Source: CBDCGJ01 sp965238305
GTDB taxonomy: Bacteria > Pseudomonadota > Alphaproteobacteria > GCA-2731375
Assembly (NCBI GenBank): GCA_965238305.1
Contig: CBDEHK010000001.1
Coordinates: 4,154,001-4,218,000, forward strand
Direction of reading: 5' to 3'
DNA length: 64,000 bases
In this document: in pieces, positions 37,948 to 46,677 of the stretch
Layout: each line of letters starts with the position of its first letter
Position numbering within the stretch: position 1 is the first letter of the stretch
Made by a program: the position numbers and the translations under genes
The notes under the pieces: generated by a model
What the model was told of the DNA's origin: nothing
Databases searched by the model: none
Seen by the model: only the letters and a program-made list of their open reading frames with translations

Positions 37948-39456
37948 ATGAGAGAATTATTGTTCCATCTCGAACCCGGCATTGGCGAAAGCCTGCAGTC
38001 ACAGCTGCAGCGGCACATTTCCGACGCCATTTTACACGGCCAACTAGCGGCGGACGAAATGCTGCCATCGACGCGCCGCTTAGCAAAACAACTAGGTGTC
38101 GCGCGCAATACGGTGGTTCTGGTGTACCAATTATTGTCGGAACAAGGCTTTATCGAAAGCCGCGAACGTAGCGGATATTACGTCGCCAGGGACTTAAGTG
38201 GGATTTTACCACGTAAAACCAACACTAATTCCTTAAGGCCAGTGCAAACCAGTGTGGATTGGTCTGAGCGGCTGGCGCGTCGTCCATCAAGTCAACGGAG
38301 TATCACCAAACCCGGTAATTGGCGGGACTTTCCCTATCCCTTCATATATGGCCAAATGGACCATGACCTTTTCCCGTTGGCGGTTTGGCGGGAATGCAAT
38401 CGACAGGCATTGGGCCGATTGGCTGTCGATGAATGGTCGGATGATCAATTTGGCGCTGATGATATGCTGTTGGTGGAGCAAATACGCACCCGTGTCCTGC
38501 CAAGACGTGGCGTATTTGTCGAAAGCGACGAAATCCTGGTGACGATTGGCGCGCAGAATGCGCTTTGGATATTATCTGGCCTACTTATTTCGCAGACCAG
38601 CACAATCGGCATTGAAGATCCTGGATACGCTGATGCCCGCAATATTTTTGAACTTCGCGCCGGTAGCACGGCAGCATTGGAGATTGATGGGCAAGGTTTG
38701 ATTCCCGGTGCCCAGCTGAAAAACCTGGATTACGTCTATACGACGCCTAGTCACCAATCACCGACCACCGTGACAATGCCACTTGAAAGGCGCGTCGAGC
38801 TTCTAAAGCAGGCAGTTGCAGACGATTTTATCATCATCGAAGATGATTATGAGGGTGAGATGAACTATGTCGGAGAAACGACACCAGCTCTCAAATCCAT
38901 GGATCGCGAAGGACGGGTTGTCTATGTCGGCAGTCTGTCGAAAAATTTAGCGCCAGGTCTAAGAATCGGCTATTTAGTCGGGCCGCCGCGATTAGTTGCC
39001 GAAGCCCGCCAGTTGCGTCGTTTGATTTTGCGACACCCGCCAGCAAATAACCAACGTTGCTTGGCGCTATTTTTGGCACAGGGTCATTACGACAGCCTGC
39101 TCAATCGAATTCATAAAGTTTATCATCAACGCTGGCAGACGATGCGTGATGCGCTGGATAAATACTTTCCCGCCAGTTTTGCAACCCCGACATTCGGCGG
39201 CTCCAGTTTTTGGGTCGAAGGGCCGCAGGAACTGGATTCACAGTTACTGTCCGACACTGCGTTGGAGCAAGGGATCATCATAGAGCCAGGCGATGTTCAT
39301 TTTTTCGCCGACACGCCGCCGCAAAACTATTTTCGGCTCGGCTTTTCAGCAATTTCTGAAAACCGCATTGAAGACGGCATTCGCAAACTCGCGAAAATCA
39401 TTAAAAAACAGTTAGCGTCAACCGACAAAGAACAAAACAAACGGAAAGCCAGTTAA
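37948..39456 (+). CDS. MocR/PdxR-type regulator (GntR HTH fused to aminotransferase-like domain)
   Basis: 502 residues. The N-terminal GntR winged helix (LPSTRRLAKQLGVARNTVVLVYQ, about residues 35-60) is joined by a linker to a fold-type I aminotransferase domain from about 120. The PLP lysine lies in VGSLSKNLAPGLRIGY and the aromatic/Asp region in IIEDDYEGEMNY. Such proteins sense amino compounds or PLP; TauR, GabR and PdxR are characterised members. It lies between pta and the peptide-type importer, both on the same strand, so it may control either. Confidence 0.92.
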   Translation: MRELLFHLEPGIGESLQSQLQRHISDAILHGQLAADEMLPSTRRLAKQLGVARNTVVLVYQLLSEQGFIESRERSGYYVARDLSGILPRKTNTNSLRPVQTSVDWSERLARRPSSQRSITKPGNWRDFPYPFIYGQMDHDLFPLAVWRECNRQALGRLAVDEWSDDQFGADDMLLVEQIRTRVLPRRGVFVESDEILVTIGAQNALWILSGLLISQTSTIGIEDPGYADARNIFELRAGSTAALEIDGQGLIPGAQLKNLDYVYTTPSHQSPTTVTMPLERRVELLKQAVADDFIIIEDDYEGEMNYVGETTPALKSMDREGRVVYVGSLSKNLAPGLRIGYLVGPPRLVAEARQLRRLILRHPPANNQRCLALFLAQGHYDSLLNRIHKVYHQRWQTMRDALDKYFPASFATPTFGGSSFWVEGPQELDSQLLSDTALEQGIIIEPGDVHFFADTPPQNYFRLGFSAISENRIEDGIRKLAKIIKKQLASTDKEQNKRKAS

Positions 39457-39693
39457 TTTCAATCGATTAGGCGCATCATTAGTCTTCTCATGAGCGCTGG
39501 CCTAGTTAGATGGTGGGAATTGGCCCTATAGAACATTTGAACGCGCACATATGATTTCGCAACGTTTTAAGATATTCTAGGACATCTCATTACAGCACAC
39601 ACCTCGATCTGTTTAGCTTAACAATTTCAGTTAATGTCGAGGCGATACCAGTTCTCAATTACAATCTATTCAAGCGAATATGGGAGAATATTC

Positions 39694-41289
39694 ATGAGAC
39701 AAAAATCCAATCTAGCGTGCAGTGCTTTAGCACTCCTGACAGCGGCGACTGTAGCGATCTCGACCGCGACGGCCGAACCGAAGCAAGGCGGCACTTTGAC
39801 TGTAATAGATACGGCGAACCCGCGGCATTTTAATGCCGCGGTGCAATCCGGCGTCGCGACAATGGTTCCAGGCGCACAACTATTCGCAACTTTGACCCGC
39901 ATTGACGGCAAGTTCAATTCGCACCCCTATTTGGCATCAGATTGGAAAATATCCGACGACGGCTTGTCCGTCACAATGAATTTGGTGAAAGGCGCCAAGT
40001 TTCATGACGGGCATGACATTACCTCCGAAGATGTTGCGTTTTCATTGATAGCCAACCGCGACAACCACCCGTTTAAAGCAATGTTCAGTCCGTTGAAAGA
40101 TGTCGAAACGCCAGACCCTCATACCGTTGTTCTGCGTCTCAAACAGTCTCATCCCGCATTGAAGCTGGCGCTTACTGCACCCTTATCGGCGATCATACCG
40201 AAACATATTTACGGTGATGGACAAGATATCAAAAAGCATCCACGCAATACGACAGACGTCGTCGGTTCCGGTCCGTTTATCTTGAAGACATTCAAAAAGC
40301 GCGAGCATATCATCTTGGAACGGAACCCGAATATGTTTGGTAAGCCTGCTTATCTGGACAAAATCGTCTTTCAAAACTTCGGCCAAGTGGCGAGCCAGGT
40401 CATTGCGATGGAACAGGGTAAGGCGGATATGATGCATTGGGCCAGTAGTACCCGAACGTTGGCCCGCCTGAAAAAATCCAAACAACTGACCATAACATCA
40501 GATCACTATGTTGCAATTGGACCCAACAATTGGCTAGCGTTCAATCTGTTGCGTAAGCCGGTTAGCGATGTGCGTGTTCGCAAAGCGATCGCGCACGCTA
40601 TCGACAGGAACTTCATCACCAAAGCGCTGCACGCCGGTTTTTCGGTGCCGTCGACGGGACCGATCGTTCCTGGCACACCTCACTATACCGATCAGGTCGA
40701 ACACTATGACCTCGATTTGGACAAAGCGAACAAAATCCTTGACGATGCCGGCTATAAAAAAGACGCCGATGGTATGCGGTTTTCCCTCAAGGTCGACTAT
40801 TTGCCGGCCGCGGCGATTGATGAAAATCAGAAGCAAATTGCTGAGTATCTGAAGCCGCAACTCAAGAAAATCGGTATCAAAGTGGAAGTTCGCACCTCCG
40901 CAGATTTCCCGACGTGGGCGAACTATGTACGCAATTACGAGTTCGACATGACGATGGACGTTCCCTTCAATTGGGGCGATCCGGTGATTGGTGTACACCG
41001 GACTTATCTATCGTCGAATATCGTAAAAGGCGTGATCTGGTCGAATACACAAAACTACGCCAACTCGAAAGTTGACGATCTGTTGAACAAAGCGGCAGTG
41101 GAGTTGGATTTGAATAAGCGAAAAGCGCTTTATCAGGACTTCCAGAAAATCGTCGTCGATGAGTTGCCTGTCTATTGGATCAACGTGGTGCCTTATCACT
41201 CGGTTTACAACAATACGACTGTCAGCGGTGTGCCGGATACGGTTTGGGGCACAGCCCATCCGTTAGACAGAATTTATAAGCTGAACTAG
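39694..41289 (+). CDS. ABC transporter substrate-binding protein, family 5
   Basis: 531 residues from the ATG at 39694 (GGGAGA upstream; the frame is open to 39634). A Sec signal peptide (LACSALALLTAATVAISTATA) precedes EPKQGGTL. Family marks include VKGAKFHDGHDITSEDV, VGSGPFILKTF and LDLNKRKALYQDFQK. It starts a five-gene Dpp/Opp-type importer (binding protein, two permeases, two ATPases). The 237 bp before it (39457-39693) hold no gene. A GNRA-capped hairpin follows the stop. The substrate is unknown; the adjacent gamma-glutamyl ligase-like gene hints at an amine or small peptide. Confidence 0.92.
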   Translation: MRQKSNLACSALALLTAATVAISTATAEPKQGGTLTVIDTANPRHFNAAVQSGVATMVPGAQLFATLTRIDGKFNSHPYLASDWKISDDGLSVTMNLVKGAKFHDGHDITSEDVAFSLIANRDNHPFKAMFSPLKDVETPDPHTVVLRLKQSHPALKLALTAPLSAIIPKHIYGDGQDIKKHPRNTTDVVGSGPFILKTFKKREHIILERNPNMFGKPAYLDKIVFQNFGQVASQVIAMEQGKADMMHWASSTRTLARLKKSKQLTITSDHYVAIGPNNWLAFNLLRKPVSDVRVRKAIAHAIDRNFITKALHAGFSVPSTGPIVPGTPHYTDQVEHYDLDLDKANKILDDAGYKKDADGMRFSLKVDYLPAAAIDENQKQIAEYLKPQLKKIGIKVEVRTSADFPTWANYVRNYEFDMTMDVPFNWGDPVIGVHRTYLSSNIVKGVIWSNTQNYANSKVDDLLNKAAVELDLNKRKALYQDFQKIVVDELPVYWINVVPYHSVYNNTTVSGVPDTVWGTAHPLDRIYKLN

Positions 41290-41310
41290 TCAGCCAAGCA
41301 CACGGGATAG

Positions 41311-41330
41311 GGGCCGGCGAAAGTCGGCCC
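41311..41330 (+). promoter_or_regulatory. GNRA-loop hairpin between binding-protein and permease genes
   Basis: GGGCCGGC and GTCGGCCC pair (one G-U) across a GAAA tetraloop, 21 bp after the binding-protein stop. There is no immediate T run, so message stabilisation or processing is more likely than full termination. Confidence 0.65.
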
Positions 41331-41385
41331 TAATTCTACATATTGTTTTTCCTTTTTGAATTTTCAGGCGAAGGCGATATTCAGA

Positions 41386-42369
41386 ATGAACTTTGTGGTG
41401 ATCGTGGCAAAAAAGCTATTTAATGCAATCGCATTGTTGCTCGCCGTCATCGTTTTGAATTTTTTACTCATTCACCTGGCGCCCGGTTCGATTGTCGACA
41501 CAATCGCCGGCGAAATGGGTGGCATCACGCCGGAAGTGATGGCAAAAATCGAAGCCGAGTACGGCCTCGACAAACCTTTGTATGAGCAAATGTTCCTGTA
41601 TATCAGTAAGGTGGCGCAAGGCGATCTGGGTTATTCATTTTTCTATAATGCCCCGGTAGCCGGTCTGATTTGGGAAGCCTTGCCGCAAACTCTGCTGTTG
41701 GTGATCACGGCCTTAAGTCTTGCCCTCGTTGTGGGGACCATTTTTGGCGTCATTGCGGCCCGCAAACCGAACGGCTTGTTCAGTTATTTTATTACCATTT
41801 TATCGCTGGTCGGATTTTCCGCCCCGGTCTTTTGGACCGGCATAATGCTGTTAATCGGATTTGCCTCGATGATTCCGATTTTTCCGCCCGCAGGTATGGC
41901 GGATCCGTCGATCGAAGCCGGATCCCTCGCCTATTATATTGATGTGTTGCATCACATGATATTGCCGGTTGTGTCCTTGTCACTGATTTATTTGGCTTTT
42001 TATAGCCGACTATCGCGCGCCAGCATGTTGGACGTGATGGGTTCCGACTATGTTCGCACCGCCCGAGCCAAAGGACTAAGTGAAAGGGTCGTGATTTATA
42101 AACACGCCTTGCGCAATGCCTTGATCCCACTTGTGACGATCGCTGGACTGCAATTCGCGCAGATAATTTCAGGTGCGGTTTTGGTTGAGGCAGTGTTCAC
42201 GTGGCCTGGCCTCGGCACTGTCGCGTTGGAGGCGATTTTGCGCCGCGATGGCCCGACTATTTTGGGTATTCTGTTCTTCTCCGCGGTCGTTGTGATAATT
42301 TTCAATCTGCTCACCGACCTGACTTACAACTTGATCGACCCGCGCATCCGCGTGGGCGCCAAATCATAA
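41386..42369 (+). CDS. Dpp/Opp-type ABC permease (DppB-like)
   Basis: 327 residues from the ATG at 41386; an upstream TTG at 41356 is in frame but lacks a better ribosome site. Six TM helices are predicted. The N-terminal HLAPGSIVD segment after TM1, GLDKPLYEQ and the EAA loop (DYVRTARAKGLSERVVIYKHALRNA, shown in parts) are typical of DppB. It forms the importer pore with the DppC-like product encoded 15 bp downstream. Confidence 0.93.
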   Translation: MNFVVIVAKKLFNAIALLLAVIVLNFLLIHLAPGSIVDTIAGEMGGITPEVMAKIEAEYGLDKPLYEQMFLYISKVAQGDLGYSFFYNAPVAGLIWEALPQTLLLVITALSLALVVGTIFGVIAARKPNGLFSYFITILSLVGFSAPVFWTGIMLLIGFASMIPIFPPAGMADPSIEAGSLAYYIDVLHHMILPVVSLSLIYLAFYSRLSRASMLDVMGSDYVRTARAKGLSERVVIYKHALRNALIPLVTIAGLQFAQIISGAVLVEAVFTWPGLGTVALEAILRRDGPTILGILFFSAVVVIIFNLLTDLTYNLIDPRIRVGAKS

Positions 42370-42384
42370 GCGGAGGAGTGAGAG

Positions 42385-43287
42385 ATGAGCGAAACACAAA
42401 CAAACTCCACTTCCGAATTCGAAGCTGAAATCGAAATCGCCAAGATTGAGCATCCATTGGTTGAAGCGGCTCGGATGTATTTCAAAAACGCCGCGGCGAT
42501 CCTTGGTTTGGCCATGTTGCTGTCAATTCTGGTTTTGACACTCATTATTCCGGCGTTCTATCAAGTCGATCCATTTGACATTGTTTGGGCACCTTTGTCG
42601 CCGCCAGGGTCTGAAAACGCCCTATTCGGCACAGATTATCTTGGCCGCGATATATTGGCCGGCATCATCCATGGCGGCAGTGCCACCTTAGCGGTAGGCG
42701 CCTCAGCAGCGCTGATAACCGTCATTATCGGCATCTCCGTCGGATCGTTAGCCGGTTATTATGGCGGCTGGGTCGATGACGTGTTGATGCGCTTGACGGA
42801 GTTCTTTCAAGTCCTACCAACGCTGTTATTCGCCATGGTGATTGTTGCCTTGTTCACACCGTCGATTGCGACCGTCGCGATCGCCATCGGCATTGTCAGT
42901 TGGACGGCCGTCGCGCGTTTGTCACGCTCGGAATTCCTGCGTATTCGAAATCTCGATTATGTCAAGGCCGCGCGGTCCATTGGTTCGCGCAACCGTCGCA
43001 TCATCTGGATGGTAATTCTGCCGAACGCCATGCCGCCTTTGGTGGTGCAATCGGCGTTAACGGTCGGCGTGGCGATTTTGTTCGAGGCGGGTTTGAGTTT
43101 CTTAGGCTTGTCCGATCCAAACGTGATGAGCTGGGGTTTCATGATTGGTTCAAACCGCGATTACCTGATGGACGCCTGGTGGACAGTGACTATCCCAGGC
43201 ATCTTTATCTTCCTCACGGTTCTCGCCGTCAGCTTGATCGGTGACGGTCTGAATGACGCCACCAATCCAAAATTGAGGGAGAGATAA
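42385..43287 (+). CDS. Dpp/Opp-type ABC permease (DppC-like)
   Basis: 300 residues with a cytoplasmic N-terminal segment, then six TM helices. It has the DppC marks LFGTDYLGRDI and GSLAGYYGGWVDDVLMR, and the EAA loop DYVKAARSIGSRNRRIIW. A strong GGAGGAG ribosome site precedes the ATG. The stop is 2 bp before the next ATPase gene, so the operon is compact. Confidence 0.94.
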   Translation: MSETQTNSTSEFEAEIEIAKIEHPLVEAARMYFKNAAAILGLAMLLSILVLTLIIPAFYQVDPFDIVWAPLSPPGSENALFGTDYLGRDILAGIIHGGSATLAVGASAALITVIIGISVGSLAGYYGGWVDDVLMRLTEFFQVLPTLLFAMVIVALFTPSIATVAIAIGIVSWTAVARLSRSEFLRIRNLDYVKAARSIGSRNRRIIWMVILPNAMPPLVVQSALTVGVAILFEAGLSFLGLSDPNVMSWGFMIGSNRDYLMDAWWTVTIPGIFIFLTVLAVSLIGDGLNDATNPKLRER

Positions 43288-43289
43288 GG

Positions 43290-44285
43290 ATGTCGAACCC
43301 TCTACTGGAAATCGAAAACCTGCGGGTAGAATTTGATACTCGAAATGGCGTCGCCCGGGTCATTGATGATCTGGATATTTCGCTAAATGCCGGCGAAACG
43401 CTGGGTATCGTCGGAGAATCTGGCTGCGGCAAAAGCATGACTGCCTTGTCCGTGATGGGCCTAGTGCCCGTACCGCCTGGTCGCATCGCCGGCGGTACCA
43501 TCCGATACAATGGCGAAGACCTTTTGCAGGCGCCGGAGAAACGGATGCGCGAAGTCCGAGGCAATGAAATCTCGATGATTTTTCAAGAGCCGATGACCTC
43601 GCTAAACCCGGTGTTTTCTATCGGCGATCAGATTGCCGAGACTGTGATGCTGCATGAAAGCAAAAGCAAACAGGATGCCTGGGACTGGGCCGTCGAAATG
43701 TTGGAAGCGGTTGGCATACCAGAAGCCGCACGCCGGGCTCGCGACTATCCTCATCAATTGTCCGGCGGTATGCGGCAACGGGTCATGATCGCTATGGCGC
43801 TTGCTTGTCAACCGCGGGTTTTGATCGCTGACGAGCCGACAACTGCGTTGGACGTTACTGTGCAGGCGCAGATTTTCGATCTGTTGGGGGAGCTTCGTGA
43901 AAAAACCGGCGCGGCGATTATTCTGATCACTCACGATATGGGCGTCATCGCCGAAATGACTGAACGGGTCGTCGTAATGTACGCCGGACGCAAAGTCGAA
44001 GACGCACCAGTGCAAGAAATTCTCAGCAATCCCAAACATCCATATACCAAAGGACTGATTGCCTGCGTTCCCCATCTCAATGCCGATCCACCGAAAGAAA
44101 GACCGCCGTTATTGGAAATTCCAGGTGTTGTGCCGTCCTTGACCAGCTTAGGTCAGGGATGTCCGTTCGCACCACGTTGCGCCCAAGCGATCGGAAAATG
44201 CCGCGAACAAATGCCCCAACGTCACGTCGCCGGACCGCAACATAATGTCGCCTGCTGGGTCGTTGAACTTGAAGGAGCGGCATGA
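43290..44285 (+). CDS. Dpp/Opp-type ABC ATPase (DppD-like)
   Basis: 331 residues. Walker A is GESGCGKSMT, the signature LSGGMRQR, Walker B VLIADEPTTALD and the H-loop LITHD, so all motifs are usable. The C-terminal oligopeptide-transporter domain carries the cysteine pattern (GCPFAPRCAQAIGKC, then ACW) that binds a 4Fe-4S cluster in some DppD/OppD proteins. It pairs with the DppF-like ATPase, whose start overlaps this stop. Confidence 0.94.
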   Translation: MSNPLLEIENLRVEFDTRNGVARVIDDLDISLNAGETLGIVGESGCGKSMTALSVMGLVPVPPGRIAGGTIRYNGEDLLQAPEKRMREVRGNEISMIFQEPMTSLNPVFSIGDQIAETVMLHESKSKQDAWDWAVEMLEAVGIPEAARRARDYPHQLSGGMRQRVMIAMALACQPRVLIADEPTTALDVTVQAQIFDLLGELREKTGAAIILITHDMGVIAEMTERVVVMYAGRKVEDAPVQEILSNPKHPYTKGLIACVPHLNADPPKERPPLLEIPGVVPSLTSLGQGCPFAPRCAQAIGKCREQMPQRHVAGPQHNVACWVVELEGAA

Positions 44286-45298
44286 TGAGCGATCAATTGC
44301 TGCTCGACATCAAAGACCTGAAAGTTCATTTCGAACTGAAAAGCAAAGGTATGTTCGGCGAAAAAGCGAAGGTGCATGCGGTTGATGGTGTCACGGTATC
44401 GGTCAAAAAAGGGACGACTTTTGGTATCGTTGGTGAAAGTGGCTCCGGCAAAACGACGACAGCCCTGGCGGTGATGCGATTGGCACCGATCACGGAAGGA
44501 GAAATCACCCTTGGCGACCTTCGCCTAGATGCGCTTGAAGGCGAAGACCTACGCCTGGCGCGGAAAAAAATGCAGATTATTTTCCAGGACCCTTATTCAT
44601 CCCTCAATCCGCGCATGCGGGCCGGTGCGATCATTCGGGAGCCGATGGATCTGATGGATATTGGCGCGCCCGCGGAACGGGACGAGATGGTCAAGGAACT
44701 ATTGAGTAAAGTCGGTTTACGGCCGGAACAACGTGCCCTCTTTCCCCACCAGTTTTCCGGCGGCCAGAGACAACGCATTGGCGTCGCCCGCGCCTTGGCG
44801 ACCCAGCCAGAACTCGTCGTTTGTGACGAACCAGTCTCCGCCCTCGACGTGGCGATCCAAGCGCAAATACTGAACCTATTGCGCAAACTACAAGATGAAT
44901 TTGGCCTAACATACCTGTTCATTTCCCACGATCTGGGCGTCGTACAATATATGTGCGACGAAATCGCGGTGATGTATTTAGGTCAGGTGGTCGAACAGGC
45001 GGATCGAATTTCCCTCTTCACCCAACCGCTTCACCCCTATACCTGGGCCTTGCTGTCGGCTGTTCCGTCCGCCGATCCAAAAATGAAGGAAAAAAAGGCC
45101 CGCGTTCGGTTACAAGGCGATCCACCTAGTCCGATCGATCTGCCGACCGGATGCCGGTTTGCCGGTCGCTGTCCGTTCGCGGAAGCGGTTTGCACGGCTG
45201 AAACACCACCGCTCAGAGAAATCAAGGATGGCCATCGGGTAGCTTGTCATTTTGTTGGCGAAGATGGTTCACCGGCAAACGCACAAATGCTGAGCTAG
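44285..45298 (+). CDS. Dpp/Opp-type ABC ATPase (DppF-like)
   Basis: 337 residues from the ATG at 44285, chosen over the adjacent ATG at 44282 because GGAG is then 7 bp away. Walker A is GESGSGKTTT, the signature FSGGQRQR, Walker B LVVCDEPVSALD and the H-loop FISHD. The C-terminal CRFAGRCPFAEAVC pattern is again cluster-like. It ends the importer operon. Its TAG stop shares the bases CTAG (45295-45298) with the stop of the convergent glutamine synthetase-like gene. Confidence 0.94.
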   Translation: MSDQLLLDIKDLKVHFELKSKGMFGEKAKVHAVDGVTVSVKKGTTFGIVGESGSGKTTTALAVMRLAPITEGEITLGDLRLDALEGEDLRLARKKMQIIFQDPYSSLNPRMRAGAIIREPMDLMDIGAPAERDEMVKELLSKVGLRPEQRALFPHQFSGGQRQRIGVARALATQPELVVCDEPVSALDVAIQAQILNLLRKLQDEFGLTYLFISHDLGVVQYMCDEIAVMYLGQVVEQADRISLFTQPLHPYTWALLSAVPSADPKMKEKKARVRLQGDPPSPIDLPTGCRFAGRCPFAEAVCTAETPPLREIKDGHRVACHFVGEDGSPANAQMLS

Positions 45299-46665
45299 AT
45301 GATCTCGAAATAGCGTTCCATTTCCCAATCAGTGATGGCTTTGCGGAATTCCCGCTCCTCCCACTCGCGCGACTGGGTGTAGTGGTAGACAAACTCTTTA
45401 CCAAACAGTTGGTTTGCGGCCTTTGATTTCCGCAAGCGACCCGCCGCTTCATATAGTGTCGCCGGAAAACCCAACTTGGCCGGGAAGGTCTGGTCATATG
45501 CATTGCCCTCAATCGGGGCTGTCGGCTCGATTTGGTGTTCGATCCCCCAAAGCCCGGATCCAATTGCCGCTGCCAGTGCGATATAGGGGTTAATGTCCGC
45601 CGCTGCGACGCGATATTCAACCCTTTGTGCTTTTGGTGACCCGGTGATCGCGCGTAAGGCGCAGGTGCGGTTTTCGATCCCCCAGCTAGCCGCGGTCGGA
45701 GCCCAAAAACCGGGAATCAAGCGGCTGAAACTATTGACCGTTGACGCTACCGTTGACAGGAACTCCGGCATCAACGCCTGCTGCCCACCGATGAACCATC
45801 GCATCTGGTCTGAAATCGATTTTTCTTTGCTGTCGTCGTAGAAAACTGCGGCGCCGTCTTTTCCCTTCAGGGAGACGTGCAAATGGCCGGATTGTCCGGG
45901 CCAATCGGGCGACCATTTGGCCATGAAGGTCGCCATCCAGTCGCGCCGCTCCGCCAAAATCTTGGTGTAGGTTTTAAACAAAGCCGCACGATCCGCCGCC
46001 TGCAAAGCGCCGCTATGTTGCAGCGCTGCTTCCAGCACGCCGGGACCGGTTTCTGTGTGCAGTCCTTCGATTGGAAAACCCATATCGCTGCAAAGATTAA
46101 GTAATTCATGATAAAATTCGGCAAAGACCGAGTTTCGCAACATTGAATAGCCGAAATTGCCAGGCGAAATATTTTTTAGGTTGCGATACCCCTTCTCGCG
46201 CACGGAGTTTGGTGTTTCATCGAATAGAAAAAATTCAAACTCCGCAGCCGCTTCAACTTCGAAGCCCATCTCATCGGCGCGATCGAGAACCCGGCGTAAA
46301 GTACCGCGGGGACAGATCGCCTCGGCCGCTTCATCGAACTCACCAAGGAAAAGCAGCATATTGTTTTCGAATGGAATTGCACGACAACTGTCTGGCACGA
46401 TCCGGACCCAGGCATCAGGATAAGCCGTATGCCAGCCAGTATAGTTCGCACTGTCATAGAGCTGATCATTCGAATCCCAGCCCAACACCACATCACAGAA
46501 GCCAAAGCCGCCCTTCAAGGCGGAAATGAACTTATCCTTGTGCATATATTTACCGCGCATGATGCCATCGACGTCGAAGACGCCGACTTTGACATAATCA
46601 TGGTCGCTTTCTTCGACAATTTTTTGCGCATCAGCGGCGGTTTTGACGTCTTGTGGTCGCAGCAT
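45295..46665 (-). CDS. Glutamine synthetase-family ligase (gamma-glutamyl-amine ligase-like)
   Basis: 456 residues. The N-terminal beta-grasp segment (VKVGVFDVDGIMRGKYM) and the catalytic domain (AAAEFEFFLFDE, ETGPGVLEAAL, SGHLHVSLKG, NRTCALRAI, EYRVAAADINPY) are those of the PuuA/GlnT branch rather than the housekeeping GlnA. Members attach glutamate to an amine such as putrescine, ethanolamine, isopropylamine or methylamine using ATP. It is cotranscribed with an iron alcohol dehydrogenase and lies tail to tail with the Dpp-type importer. An amino-alcohol or polyamine route is a reasonable inference; the substrate is not proven. Confidence 0.87.
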   Translation of the reverse strand: MLRPQDVKTAADAQKIVEESDHDYVKVGVFDVDGIMRGKYMHKDKFISALKGGFGFCDVVLGWDSNDQLYDSANYTGWHTAYPDAWVRIVPDSCRAIPFENNMLLFLGEFDEAAEAICPRGTLRRVLDRADEMGFEVEAAAEFEFFLFDETPNSVREKGYRNLKNISPGNFGYSMLRNSVFAEFYHELLNLCSDMGFPIEGLHTETGPGVLEAALQHSGALQAADRAALFKTYTKILAERRDWMATFMAKWSPDWPGQSGHLHVSLKGKDGAAVFYDDSKEKSISDQMRWFIGGQQALMPEFLSTVASTVNSFSRLIPGFWAPTAASWGIENRTCALRAITGSPKAQRVEYRVAAADINPYIALAAAIGSGLWGIEHQIEPTAPIEGNAYDQTFPAKLGFPATLYEAAGRLRKSKAANQLFGKEFVYHYTQSREWEEREFRKAITDWEMERYFEII

Positions 46666-46677
46666 TTATTTTCCCCT

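Noticed and set aside
36886..39456. Taurine degradation locus
   Set aside because: Only pta and a MocR regulator fit; xsc, tpa, tauXY and the taurine importer are absent from the window.
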